A stretch of 12,585 bases of DNA from an uncultured Thomasclavelia sp. (lineage in GTDB: Bacteria; Bacillota_I; Bacilli_A; Erysipelotrichales; Coprobacillaceae), in NCBI GenBank assembly GCA_910588165.1, contig CAJUOR010000019.1, forward strand, positions 1 through 12,585, in the 5' to 3' direction. Below, one piece after another: positions 1 through 6,257 of the stretch; position 1 is the stretch's first letter; each line of letters starts with the position of its first letter. Below the pieces are notes generated by a model that was given only the letters and a program-made list of their open reading frames with translations, was not told the DNA's origin and did not search any database. Made by a program: the position numbers and the translations under genes.

Positions 1-652
1 ACATAGGTTCTAGGTCAATATACTTGATGATATCACTATTAATCAATTTGCCATTACCATCTAATTCCTCTGATCTACCGAAAGGATTGACACGTAGCAT
101 CAATTCATATGTTTCTAATTCTTCCTTTGGCATAATCAATCCAAGCTTCAAATTTTCTTTAACCTCATTTGGTTGTATTTCTATCACCATATACTGCTTA
201 TCAGTTGGGACACTATTAAAATTATTACTTGAAAATTCATGTAGGTGAACCCCTATACCGTCTTCGAGCAGTATCAGTATAATATTACCGGCACAGTGAG
301 ATATCGTTTCTTTTTCTATATTAGTTACATTATAAGTAACTTCCAAAAATATGTGATCAGATATAATATTGCCTTCATCATCAATGATGATTTCGTCATT
401 ACCTCTTGACAACAAAGGAATTGGCATTTCACCCAAGTTATCTGATAAATTGATACCCACTAACTCAAATTCAATATTAGCAACCTCAAATTTTGTCGTG
501 GCAAAATCATATTTATCAACTAATTCATTCTGTTGAACGGGCTCATCATTCCATATACTGTCATCAGCGGGTTTCAAATCTAACGATTTGACTAGAGCTA
601 AAAGAATAACAACTATAGCTCCAATCATCAAACATAGAAACTTCTTATTCAC
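1..652 (-). CDS. Extracytoplasmic protein with N-terminal membrane segment, partial (C-terminus beyond left edge)
   Basis: An open frame of 217 codons without a stop runs off the left edge, so the C-terminus is missing. The start is a GTG at 650-652, preceded after 8 bases by AGAGGTG. The ATG just upstream reads into a stop after three codons, so GTG is the only credible start. Residues 1-4 are charged (MNKK) and residues 5-23 are a hydrophobic segment, which makes a signal peptide or signal anchor. There is no lipobox cysteine after it, so it is probably not a lipoprotein. The rest is acidic and rich in beta-type segments (for example IFLEVTYNVTN near 101-111 and KQYMVIEIQPNE near 152-163), as in the immunoglobulin-like outer-surface domains of small Firmicute exoproteins such as DUF4352/DUF5027 types. 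That resemblance is general, and I do not recognise a specific family. It is a single gene facing away from the HAD phosphatase gene's end, with a 521-base gap behind it. Confidence 0.8.
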   Translation of the reverse strand, partial: MNKKFLCLMIGAIVVILLALVKSLDLKPADDSIWNDEPVQQNELVDKYDFATTKFEVANIEFELVGINLSDNLGEMPIPLLSRGNDEIIIDDEGNIISDHIFLEVTYNVTNIEKETISHCAGNIILILLEDGIGVHLHEFSSNNFNSVPTDKQYMVIEIQPNEVKENLKLGLIMPKEELETYELMLRVNPFGRSEELDGNGKLINSDIIKYIDLEPM

Positions 653-1173
653 AATAGCATCACCTCTTTTTTATAAATAAATGATATAGTTCAAAACACT
701 CTTTACACCTAAATTAACCCTACATGCTATCGGGAATCCACCAAATTCTTTAACACAGTTCGGCAAATACTCTATTTATTTTGTTTCGCAACACTTGTAG
801 AACAATCTGTAATCAAACTAAATATGCGTTAGAATATTGATGCTGTTCCCCACACCTTAATAAAATTATCTCATGCAAATTACACCGTTTTCAATTAGTA
901 CTTTCTATTTTGTGGAATTTTTTACAATTCAACAGCCCAAAAAAGAAAATTTTCCTAGCAAAAACAGCATTCATTTCCAATATATTAAGAATTTTATGAA
1001 TAAACTAAACTTTTAGCAAACTTTGTTGTAAAAAGCGTAAGCATAAAAGATATTTTTTAATTATAAAAGTCGCAAATAAAAACGATATTTATTAAAAACA
1101 TAAATATCGTTAGATAGAAAACTTTATTTTCTAATTTAATTAGCGTTTTATACTTTTGTGGAAAATTTGTGAT
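653..1173. other. AT-rich intergenic region, no convincing gene
   Basis: This 521-base gap lies between the start of the truncated exoprotein gene and the end of the HAD gene, both on the minus strand. It should therefore hold the promoter of the former and the terminator of the latter. I see no coding frame with a ribosome binding site. The items visible in it are: a weak minus-strand -10-like TATCAT about 30 bases upstream of the exoprotein start; an imperfect hairpin at 911-934 (TGTGGAATT against AATTCAACA, one mismatch); and a perfect 11-bp stem at 1081-1111, listed separately. A minus-strand reading at 671-775 is open and protein-like but has no proper start. No tRNA or riboswitch fold was recognised. 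Confidence 0.6.
1081..1111 (-). terminator. Perfect 11-bp stem-loop, possible terminator of the HAD phosphatase gene
   Basis: AACGATATTTA (1081-1091) and TAAATATCGTT (1101-1111) are exact reverse complements around a 9-base loop. It lies about 63 bases past the HAD stop codon. The minus strand after the stem begins TTTATTTGCG, which is only moderately T-rich, and the stem is AT-rich, so termination would be weak. It could instead be a regulatory dyad or a transcript-end structure. Confidence 0.4.
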
Positions 1174-1989
1174 TTAACAATCATCTATCCGATAATTCGC
1201 TAAGAGCCACTTAGCTACACCATCTGCTTCATTTGACTCAATGATACCTGTTGCCTTGTGCTTTAGTTCATCGACAGCATTGGCAACGGCATAACTTTCA
1301 TCAGCTACCTCAAACATGGCAATATCATTTTTACCATCACCAAAAGCAACTACTTTATCACACGCCAACAAACTTTTCAATTGCATCACAGCACTCGCCT
1401 TAGAAACATTTAGGGGCAACAATTCTAACCATTGGGCGTGCGTGTAGGTGTCCTTAGAGAAAATGCAATGATATTGATTTTTATATTTTTCATAAAATGG
1501 AGCTAAAAGCTCCTCTGTGCCTAAACAACTGATATAAAAAATAGTCCCATCATATAAATTTTGGATATCATTAACTGACCGATTTCTCTTGTCTTCCTTG
1601 CGCGAAGCAATAAAATCTCTAGCTTCTTGACTGCACTTTTCTAAGACATAAGAAAACCTTTCTTGATCTTCAACCATCGCATAAACAATGGGATAAATAT
1701 CATGTTTAAGTAAATCATGCAAAACGTCCTTAATCCCAACATCAAAGCAATTACTCAATAGATTAGTTTTGCCATCTCTAATAAAAACGCCATTATAAAC
1801 AATCATCGGCATACGCGTACTTAAACCTTGTGTTACTTTGCAGGCTGTATGAGCGGAACGTGCCGTTGCATAGCAAAACACCATTCCTTTATCAATCAAC
1901 TGATTGATGGTTGTTATTGTAAATTCGGATAATGTTTCATCGTGTCTTAAAAGCGTCCCATCTAAATCTGTAACATATAATGTTTTCAT
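1174..1989 (-). CDS. Cof-type HAD-IIB family phosphatase
   Basis: Cytoplasmic, magnesium-dependent haloacid-dehalogenase-type phosphatase of 271 residues, the usual size for the Cof/YkrA group, which dephosphorylates sugar phosphates, flavin mononucleotide or similar small metabolites. All four HAD motifs are visible: DLDGT with nucleophile D8 and acid/base D10; T42 in CYATARS; K197 in LNVSKASA; and GDGKND at 217-222. The roughly 100 residues between motifs II and III form the C2B cap that sets substrate choice, so the substrate cannot be read from sequence. The frame stays open to a GTG at 2001, but ATG at 1989 is the better start: AAAGGTGG sits 8 bases upstream and the protein then begins MKTLYVTDLDGT, with the catalytic aspartate at the normal position 8. 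It is divergent from MATE exporter 1, with a 139-base gap. Family assignment is firm, substrate unknown. Confidence 0.93.
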   Translation of the reverse strand: MKTLYVTDLDGTLLRHDETLSEFTITTINQLIDKGMVFCYATARSAHTACKVTQGLSTRMPMIVYNGVFIRDGKTNLLSNCFDVGIKDVLHDLLKHDIYPIVYAMVEDQERFSYVLEKCSQEARDFIASRKEDKRNRSVNDIQNLYDGTIFYISCLGTEELLAPFYEKYKNQYHCIFSKDTYTHAQWLELLPLNVSKASAVMQLKSLLACDKVVAFGDGKNDIAMFEVADESYAVANAVDELKHKATGIIESNEADGVAKWLLANYRIDDC

Positions 1990-2010
1990 CTCTATCACCA
2001 CCTTTTAACT

Positions 2011-2016
2011 ATTATA
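2011..2016 (-). promoter_or_regulatory. Probable -10 box for the HAD phosphatase gene
   Basis: The minus strand reads TATAAT at 2016-2011, about 20 bases upstream of the chosen ATG. No good -35 match stands 16-18 bases further upstream (TTTGCG at best). The implied leader of about 15 bases barely contains the ribosome binding site. It is a good -10 match with tight geometry. Confidence 0.4.
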
Positions 2017-2021
2017 TAATA

Positions 2022-2067
2022 AATTCTAAAATCGCAAAAGGATTTATGAAATATTCAATTTAGAATT
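2022..2067. repeat. 9-bp inverted repeat in the HAD/MATE1 divergent promoter region
   Basis: AATTCTAAA (2022-2030) and TTTAGAATT (2059-2067) are exact reverse complements separated by 28 bases. The left arm falls in the spacer of the proposed HAD promoter and the right arm ends 8 bases before the MATE1 -35 box, so a protein binding both arms could affect both genes. The arms are AT-rich, so chance is a real alternative. Confidence 0.35.
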
Positions 2068-2075
2068 GTTTTTTA

Positions 2076-2104
2076 TTGTTTAGTCGACAAAGAAAGGTTA
2101 TAAT
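2076..2104 (+). promoter_or_regulatory. Sigma-A-type promoter of MATE exporter 1
   Basis: TTGTTT (2076-2081), a 17-base spacer and a perfect TATAAT (2099-2104). The start point would be near 2111, giving a leader of under 20 bases that contains the AAGGGGG ribosome binding site at 2113-2119. Only half of the -35 box matches consensus. A GTCGAC palindrome sits in the spacer. Confidence 0.7.
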
Positions 2105-2128
2105 AAATCACTAAGGGGGAGTGATTTT

Positions 2129-3508
2129 GTGGAAAAGAAGCGTAAAAACAACAGTATTGATATGGTCAACGGTCCTTTGATGAAAAATCTTTTCTTATTT
2201 GCCGTACCATTGATGTTTACTAACTTCTTACAAATCTTATTTAATGCAGCTGATACAGTTGTGGTAGGTAAATTTGCAGGACAACAAGCACTTGCTGCAG
2301 TTGGTGCAACAGGTTCAATCGTCTTTTTATTAACAGCTTTATTTAATGGTTTAAGTACAGGGTCAAATGTCGTTATTGCGAAATTATTAGGAAGTAGAGA
2401 TGAGCAACGAATTAGCAAAGCGGTTCATACATCTATTTCGATTGCAATTAGTGGGGGAATTTTCTTAGCCGGAATGGGTATTTTTTTCTCTAAATTTTTA
2501 TTAGCGGCTATGTCCACACCTGAGGACATCATCGGACTTTCCGAGTTATATATGAAAATCTATTTTAGTGGTTCATTCTTCTTATTGATTTATAACTTCG
2601 GTGCCGCTGTCCTACGTTCTAAAGGTGATACTAAACGTCCGTTATACTTTTTAATGTTTAGCGGTGTTCTAAATGTTATTTTAAATCTATTCTTTGTAGT
2701 CAATTTAAAAATGAGTGTAGCCGGTGTTGCCCTAGCAACCGTTATCTCTCAGGCAGTTTCCGCATTTCTAATTATCTATACTTTAGTGCGTGAAGAAGAT
2801 GCGACACGTTTAGAATTCAAAAAATTGAAATTAGATCCAAGTTTAGCTTTGGAAATCATGAAGGTCGGTATTCCGGCAGGAATTCAAGGCATGGTGTTCT
2901 CAATCAGTAATGTAGTTATTCAATCAAGTATTAACTCTTTTGATTCCTCAGCCATCGTTGCCGGTAATAGTGCCGGTTCTAACTTAGAAGGATTTGTCTA
3001 TATTGGTATGATGTCATTTACACAGGCAACCATTACCTTCACAAGTCAAAACTACGGGGCTAAAAACCTTGAGGCTATCAAAAAGATTCTAAATTCAACT
3101 TTAGTATTAACAGCTATTTCCGGTTTTGTGGTCGGATTTGTTGTATGGGGATTCGGTGATTTCTTCTTAAGCTTATACGCTAATGAAGCTCAGGTTATCG
3201 AGGTCGGTAAAATTCGCCTAACTTATGTCGCTCTATGGCTATTTATCAACGGTATTCTTGATGTCTATGTCAGTTCAATGCGTGGTATGGGGTCATCAAC
3301 CTTACCGACAGTTTTAATGTTATTAGGTATTTGTGGCGTTCGATTAGCTTGGATTTGGACTGTCTTTGCTATCGTTCCTACGCTTGAAATTATTTATCTA
3401 TGTTTCCCAATTAGCTGGATTATTACAACCATCGTTCAAGCAGCGTTATGGGCACATACGCATAAGCAAGTCTTAAAGAAAGCTAGTTTAGAAACACAAA
3501 CAGTTTAA
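2129..3508 (+). CDS. MATE family efflux transporter 1
   Basis: Polytopic inner-membrane exporter of the multidrug and toxic compound extrusion family (459 residues, normal length), which expels organic cations or metabolites in exchange for protons or sodium. About twelve hydrophobic segments appear in two homologous six-helix halves. Typical family features are the TM1 acidic residue D42 in FNAADTVVVG, ALAAVGATG at 54-62, the loop VLRSKGDTKRPLYFL at 161-175, and the second-half equivalents GIPAGIQG and SQNYGAKN. The start is GTG at 2129: AAGGGGG stands 9 bases upstream and no ATG comes before residue 12. It closely resembles MATE exporter 2 of this window in motif layout (ALAAVGA, D-[ST]-KRPLYFL, G-[IL]-P-[AS]-GIQ), so the two are probably paralogues of the NorM/DinF-like Firmicute branch. 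It stands alone behind its own promoter, converges on ddl, and no adjacent gene reveals its substrate. Confidence 0.95.
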   Translation: MEKKRKNNSIDMVNGPLMKNLFLFAVPLMFTNFLQILFNAADTVVVGKFAGQQALAAVGATGSIVFLLTALFNGLSTGSNVVIAKLLGSRDEQRISKAVHTSISIAISGGIFLAGMGIFFSKFLLAAMSTPEDIIGLSELYMKIYFSGSFFLLIYNFGAAVLRSKGDTKRPLYFLMFSGVLNVILNLFFVVNLKMSVAGVALATVISQAVSAFLIIYTLVREEDATRLEFKKLKLDPSLALEIMKVGIPAGIQGMVFSISNVVIQSSINSFDSSAIVAGNSAGSNLEGFVYIGMMSFTQATITFTSQNYGAKNLEAIKKILNSTLVLTAISGFVVGFVVWGFGDFFLSLYANEAQVIEVGKIRLTYVALWLFINGILDVYVSSMRGMGSSTLPTVLMLLGICGVRLAWIWTVFAIVPTLEIIYLCFPISWIITTIVQAALWAHTHKQVLKKASLETQTV

Positions 3509-3599
3509 TATCAACCATAAGAAATATTAGCGAATAAATTGCTAATGTAGAATGTTTTATAAGTAGTAGGCATTCAAAACAACAAAACAAAAATCTTAG

Positions 3600-3631
3600 G
3601 TGAGACAGTAGCAACATTGCCTCACTTTTTT
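3600..3631 (+). terminator. Terminator of MATE exporter 1
   Basis: GTGAG (3600-3604) pairs with CTCAC (3621-3625), with a further CA/TG pairing inside after one mismatch, and TTTTTT follows at once (3626-3631). It lies about 90 bases past the MATE1 stop. The stem is short but the T-run is perfect. Confidence 0.6.
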
Positions 3632-3640
3632 ACATTTAAT

Positions 3641-3700
3641 AAAAAAAGCACCTATCATCAAAGCAAATCAAGAAATCGCTTTTTTTAATAGGCACTTTTA
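3641..3700 (-). terminator. Terminator of the murF-ddl operon
   Basis: GCACCTAT (3648-3655) faces ATAGGCAC (3688-3695). On the plus strand two positions are mismatched (C/A and A/C), but on the minus strand the same positions become G-U and U-G wobbles. The stem is therefore complete only in the ddl transcript, and it is followed there by seven Ts (complement of 3641-3647). An inner stem AAAGC (3660-3664)/GCTTT (3678-3682) followed by Ts can form in plus-strand RNA and may add to MATE1 termination. Confidence 0.7.
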
Positions 3701-3710
3701 TATCATTTAA

Positions 3711-4754
3711 CTAACGCTCGTAAGCTAATTCGATTAAAGCATCTAACAATTCACTATATGAATATCCTTCATAAACCCAAAGCTCAGGGTACATAGAAAT
3801 GTTTGTAAAGCCGGGCATAGTGTTAATTTCATTCAAATACAAATTACCTGTATCTTTATCTAAGAAGAAATCCACTCGACTTAATCCATGTCCGTCAATC
3901 GCTTTGAATGCTAAGATAGCATATTCTTGAATCTTTCTTTGAATGCTTTCATCAACTAAAGCCGGTATGCAAGTTTTACTTTCTTCATCTTCATATTTAG
4001 ATTCAAACGTATAGAATTCACCATGTGGCATAATTTGTCCAACCGCACTCACTTTAGGGTCATGGTTGCCTAGAACAGCTGTTTCTAATTCGATACAGTT
4101 AATATTTTTTTCCACCACAATCTTACGGTCATATTGGGCAACAAAACGCAACTTATCTTCTAATTCAGATGGATTGTTGGCTTTGCATACACCTACAGAT
4201 GAGCCGGAATTAGATGGTTTAAGAAAGCAAGGATACCCGATTTTTTCTGCTACAATGCTTTGATAATCTTCAATTTCATCAAATGTTTCAGTAACTAAAA
4301 CCAATTTATCATCATAGCGTTTTTTGATATACAAAGAAGGGGTTTGAGGAATACCTGCTCTTTCAAAAATCATTTTCGTATAAATTTTATCCATAGCTAC
4401 TGAACTGGCTAAAACACGACAACCGACATAAGGTACTTTAGATAATTCAAATAGCCCTTGTACCGTTCCATCTTCACCATATAAACCATGAAGCACCGGA
4501 AAGATAACGTCATGGCGTTTTAATAAACCGAAAACATCATCAACAACCTTAGCTTTTTCAAGCCAATTGTCCTTTGTGAAATCTTGAATCTTTGAATTTA
4601 ACAAGTACCATTGCCCATTCAAATCAATTCCCACAACATCAATTTCATATTTATCTTTATTTAATTCACGGACAACTGAAGTTCCTGACATTCTGGAAAC
4701 GGTATGTTCGGTAGATTGTCCGCCAATCACTACTAATACTTTAGATTTACTCAT
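3711..4754 (-). CDS. ddl: D-alanine--D-alanine ligase
   Basis: ATP-grasp ligase that joins two D-alanines, making the dipeptide MurF attaches to the peptidoglycan precursor. The protein has 347 residues, normal for Ddl. Visible signatures are GGQSTEH at 11-17 with substrate-binding E16, LHGLYGEDGTVQG at 89-100, KPSNSGSSVG at 179-188 (the ATP lid serines), the omega-loop residues FESKY ending at Y254, R293 and D295 in SRVDFF, and the metal ligands E309 and N311 in LNEINTMPGFT. The tyrosine in FESKY matches D-Ala-D-Ala ligases, not the VanA type that makes D-Ala-D-lactate, so this is a housekeeping enzyme and no vancomycin resistance is implied. I chose ATG at 4754 over 4763: AAGGAG lies 2 bases from the upstream ATG, too close, and 11 from this one. 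The gene overlaps the end of murF by 8 bases, which suggests translational coupling. Confidence 0.95.
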   Translation of the reverse strand: MSKSKVLVVIGGQSTEHTVSRMSGTSVVRELNKDKYEIDVVGIDLNGQWYLLNSKIQDFTKDNWLEKAKVVDDVFGLLKRHDVIFPVLHGLYGEDGTVQGLFELSKVPYVGCRVLASSVAMDKIYTKMIFERAGIPQTPSLYIKKRYDDKLVLVTETFDEIEDYQSIVAEKIGYPCFLKPSNSGSSVGVCKANNPSELEDKLRFVAQYDRKIVVEKNINCIELETAVLGNHDPKVSAVGQIMPHGEFYTFESKYEDEESKTCIPALVDESIQRKIQEYAILAFKAIDGHGLSRVDFFLDKDTGNLYLNEINTMPGFTNISMYPELWVYEGYSYSELLDALIELAYER

Positions 4755-6099
4755 TTTCTTCATTCTCCTTTAAACCATTGATGATTTCTTTTAACCGCAT
4801 ACTGTTTGAGCCTTTAACTAAAACAATATCCTTTGGATTTAACACTGTTTTCAAATAATAGAGGGCTTCACTATTGCTTGCAAACCACTGTTTGATTAAC
4901 GTTTTTTTAGCACCCTCAACAATTTTTTGAGAAGCCTTACCGACACAAATTAAAATATCTACTTGCGCCTTGTCAACAGCTTCACCTGTCTGATAGTGTA
5001 AATCATCGCTAAATTCACCTAGCTCTAGCATATCTGCCAAAACGGCAATTTTTCTTTGCGGATACTTACTTAAAACAGCTAAACTCGACAACATAGAATC
5101 CAAGTTTGCATTATAAGTGCCATCAATCACTTTAATACCGTCTTTTAAATCAATAAAATCCATGCGATTTTTAGTTAATTGGAAAGTTGCGATTGCCTCT
5201 TGCATCTTTTCATAGGAAATACCAAGACATTCACCTACGGCTATACTTGATAAAGCATTCAAAACAAAATGCTCGCCCGGTACAGGTATACTAAATGTAT
5301 ATCCTTGATATTCAAAAGTGCTGCCATCTTCCTTTAAAACAACATTTTTTGCCTGAACATCAGATGGATACTGAATCCCAAAAGTTTTTAAATGATATGG
5401 CAATGCTTCATCTTTATGCTGTTCATAATACCTAGAAAGCATATCATTATCCATATTCAAACATAGTGTTCCGTGTGGTTTCAAACCTTCCGCAATCTCT
5501 AATTTTGCCTTTAAAATATTCTCACGACTACCTACTAATCCGATATGTGCAGTGCCGACATTCGTAATAACGGCAATATCAGGCTTCGCAATATTGCTTA
5601 AGACAGAAATTTCTTTAAGATGATTCATACCCATCTCAAGAACCATCGCTTGTTCATCTTGATAACGTAAAATTGTCAAAGGTACACCAATATGATTATT
5701 GAAATTTCCTTCTGTTTTTAATGTTTTATATTTAGCACTCACAACCGCACCTATCATATCACGTGTACTGGTTTTTCCGACGCTACCGGTAACTGCCACA
5801 ATCGGCACTTGAGCTTTTTGAGCTTGATACATAGCTATATCTTGAAGTGCCTTAAGTGTATCAGACACATAAATCAGCGCTTTGCCGGAAACATTCTTAT
5901 CTGATGTTAGGCTGGCTGCGGCACCTTTTTCAAAAGCTTGAGCGATAAACCGATGCCCATCAAAAGACACTCCGATTAATGGCACATATAAATCACCTTG
6001 TTTTAGTGTTCTTGTATCTGTCGATATATGTTTAATCTCTATATTGTCACCCCAAAGAATTTCACCTTTACAGGCTTGGGCAATCTCATGCAGGTTCAT
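4747..6099 (-). CDS. murF: UDP-N-acetylmuramoyl-tripeptide--D-alanyl-D-alanine ligase
   Basis: Cytoplasmic Mur ligase that adds D-Ala-D-Ala to UDP-MurNAc-tripeptide, the last soluble step of peptidoglycan precursor synthesis. The 450 residues show the three Mur domains: an N-terminal uridine-binding part (about 1-95) with HISTDTR near 24-30; the central ATPase with P-loop TGSVGKTS at 104-111, EMGMNH at 155-160 and NVGTAHIG at 180-187; and the C-terminal domain with GTYNAN at 327-332. Two usual residues differ slightly: YNANL where YNANP is common, and VKGSNSM where VKGSRSM is common. Neither is known to abolish activity. The open frame extends to an ATG at 6123, but ATG at 6099 has a perfect AGGAGG (complement of 6106-6111) 6 bases upstream and gives the normal start MNLHEIAQA. 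It is first in a two-gene operon with ddl, its direct substrate supplier. Confidence 0.95.
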   Translation of the reverse strand: MNLHEIAQACKGEILWGDNIEIKHISTDTRTLKQGDLYVPLIGVSFDGHRFIAQAFEKGAAASLTSDKNVSGKALIYVSDTLKALQDIAMYQAQKAQVPIVAVTGSVGKTSTRDMIGAVVSAKYKTLKTEGNFNNHIGVPLTILRYQDEQAMVLEMGMNHLKEISVLSNIAKPDIAVITNVGTAHIGLVGSRENILKAKLEIAEGLKPHGTLCLNMDNDMLSRYYEQHKDEALPYHLKTFGIQYPSDVQAKNVVLKEDGSTFEYQGYTFSIPVPGEHFVLNALSSIAVGECLGISYEKMQEAIATFQLTKNRMDFIDLKDGIKVIDGTYNANLDSMLSSLAVLSKYPQRKIAVLADMLELGEFSDDLHYQTGEAVDKAQVDILICVGKASQKIVEGAKKTLIKQWFASNSEALYYLKTVLNPKDIVLVKGSNSMRLKEIINGLKENEENE

Positions 6100-6131
6100 A
6101 TATATCCTCCTCGCATTCATCATTCCAAAAT

Positions 6132-6140
6132 ATTATAGCA
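6132..6140 (-). promoter_or_regulatory. Extended -10 promoter of murF-ddl
   Basis: The minus strand reads TGC TATAAT (6140 down to 6132), a full extended -10 element. There is no convincing -35 box 17 bases upstream, which is usual for extended -10 promoters. The start point would be near 6125, giving a leader of about 26 bases that includes AGGAGG. Confidence 0.65.
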
Positions 6141-6149
6141 CACTTTATC

Positions 6150-6185
6150 TCTAAAATTTAGATTTTATCATTTTTTTCAAAAAAA
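6150..6185. promoter_or_regulatory. Palindrome and T7-C-A7 tract between the murF and MATE2 promoters
   Basis: TCTAAAATTTAGA (6150-6162) is a 13-bp perfect palindrome with a single central base. It is followed at 6171-6185 by seven Ts, one C and seven As, an inverted A-tract that should be rigid and bent. Both lie between the two divergent -10 elements, where an operator or upstream promoter element would be expected. No known regulator site is recognised, and AT-rich chance is possible. Confidence 0.3.
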
Positions 6186-6215
6186 CCTAATTATCGTCCT
6201 ACTTCTCTTATTTTA

Positions 6216-6224
6216 TGCTATGAT
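6216..6224 (+). promoter_or_regulatory. Extended -10 promoter of MATE exporter 2
   Basis: TGC (6216-6218) directly precedes TATGAT (6219-6224), a good extended -10. Transcription would begin near 6231, exactly at the first in-frame ATG. That supports the second ATG at 6258, which has a ribosome binding site, as the true translation start. Confidence 0.55.
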
Positions 6225-6257
6225 ATAGCCATGTGTTCAAAGAAAGGAAGCGAGTAT

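Noticed and set aside
24..248. Plus-strand open frame of 74 codons
   Set aside because: It lies antisense within the truncated surface-protein gene, which has a start with a ribosome binding site and an unbroken frame to the edge. This frame has no ribosome binding site.
2098..2418. Minus-strand open frame of 106 codons
   Set aside because: It is antisense to the N-terminal membrane segments of MATE exporter 1. Its composition mirrors that gene and it has no start signals.
4066..4263. Plus-strand open frame inside ddl
   Set aside because: Antisense shadow of the conserved ATP-grasp core. No ribosome binding site.
3711..4754. Possible VanA-type D-Ala-D-lactate ligase (glycopeptide resistance)
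   Set aside because: The omega loop keeps FESKY with the tyrosine of D-Ala-D-Ala ligases, and no vanH, vanX or vanRS-like genes are nearby.
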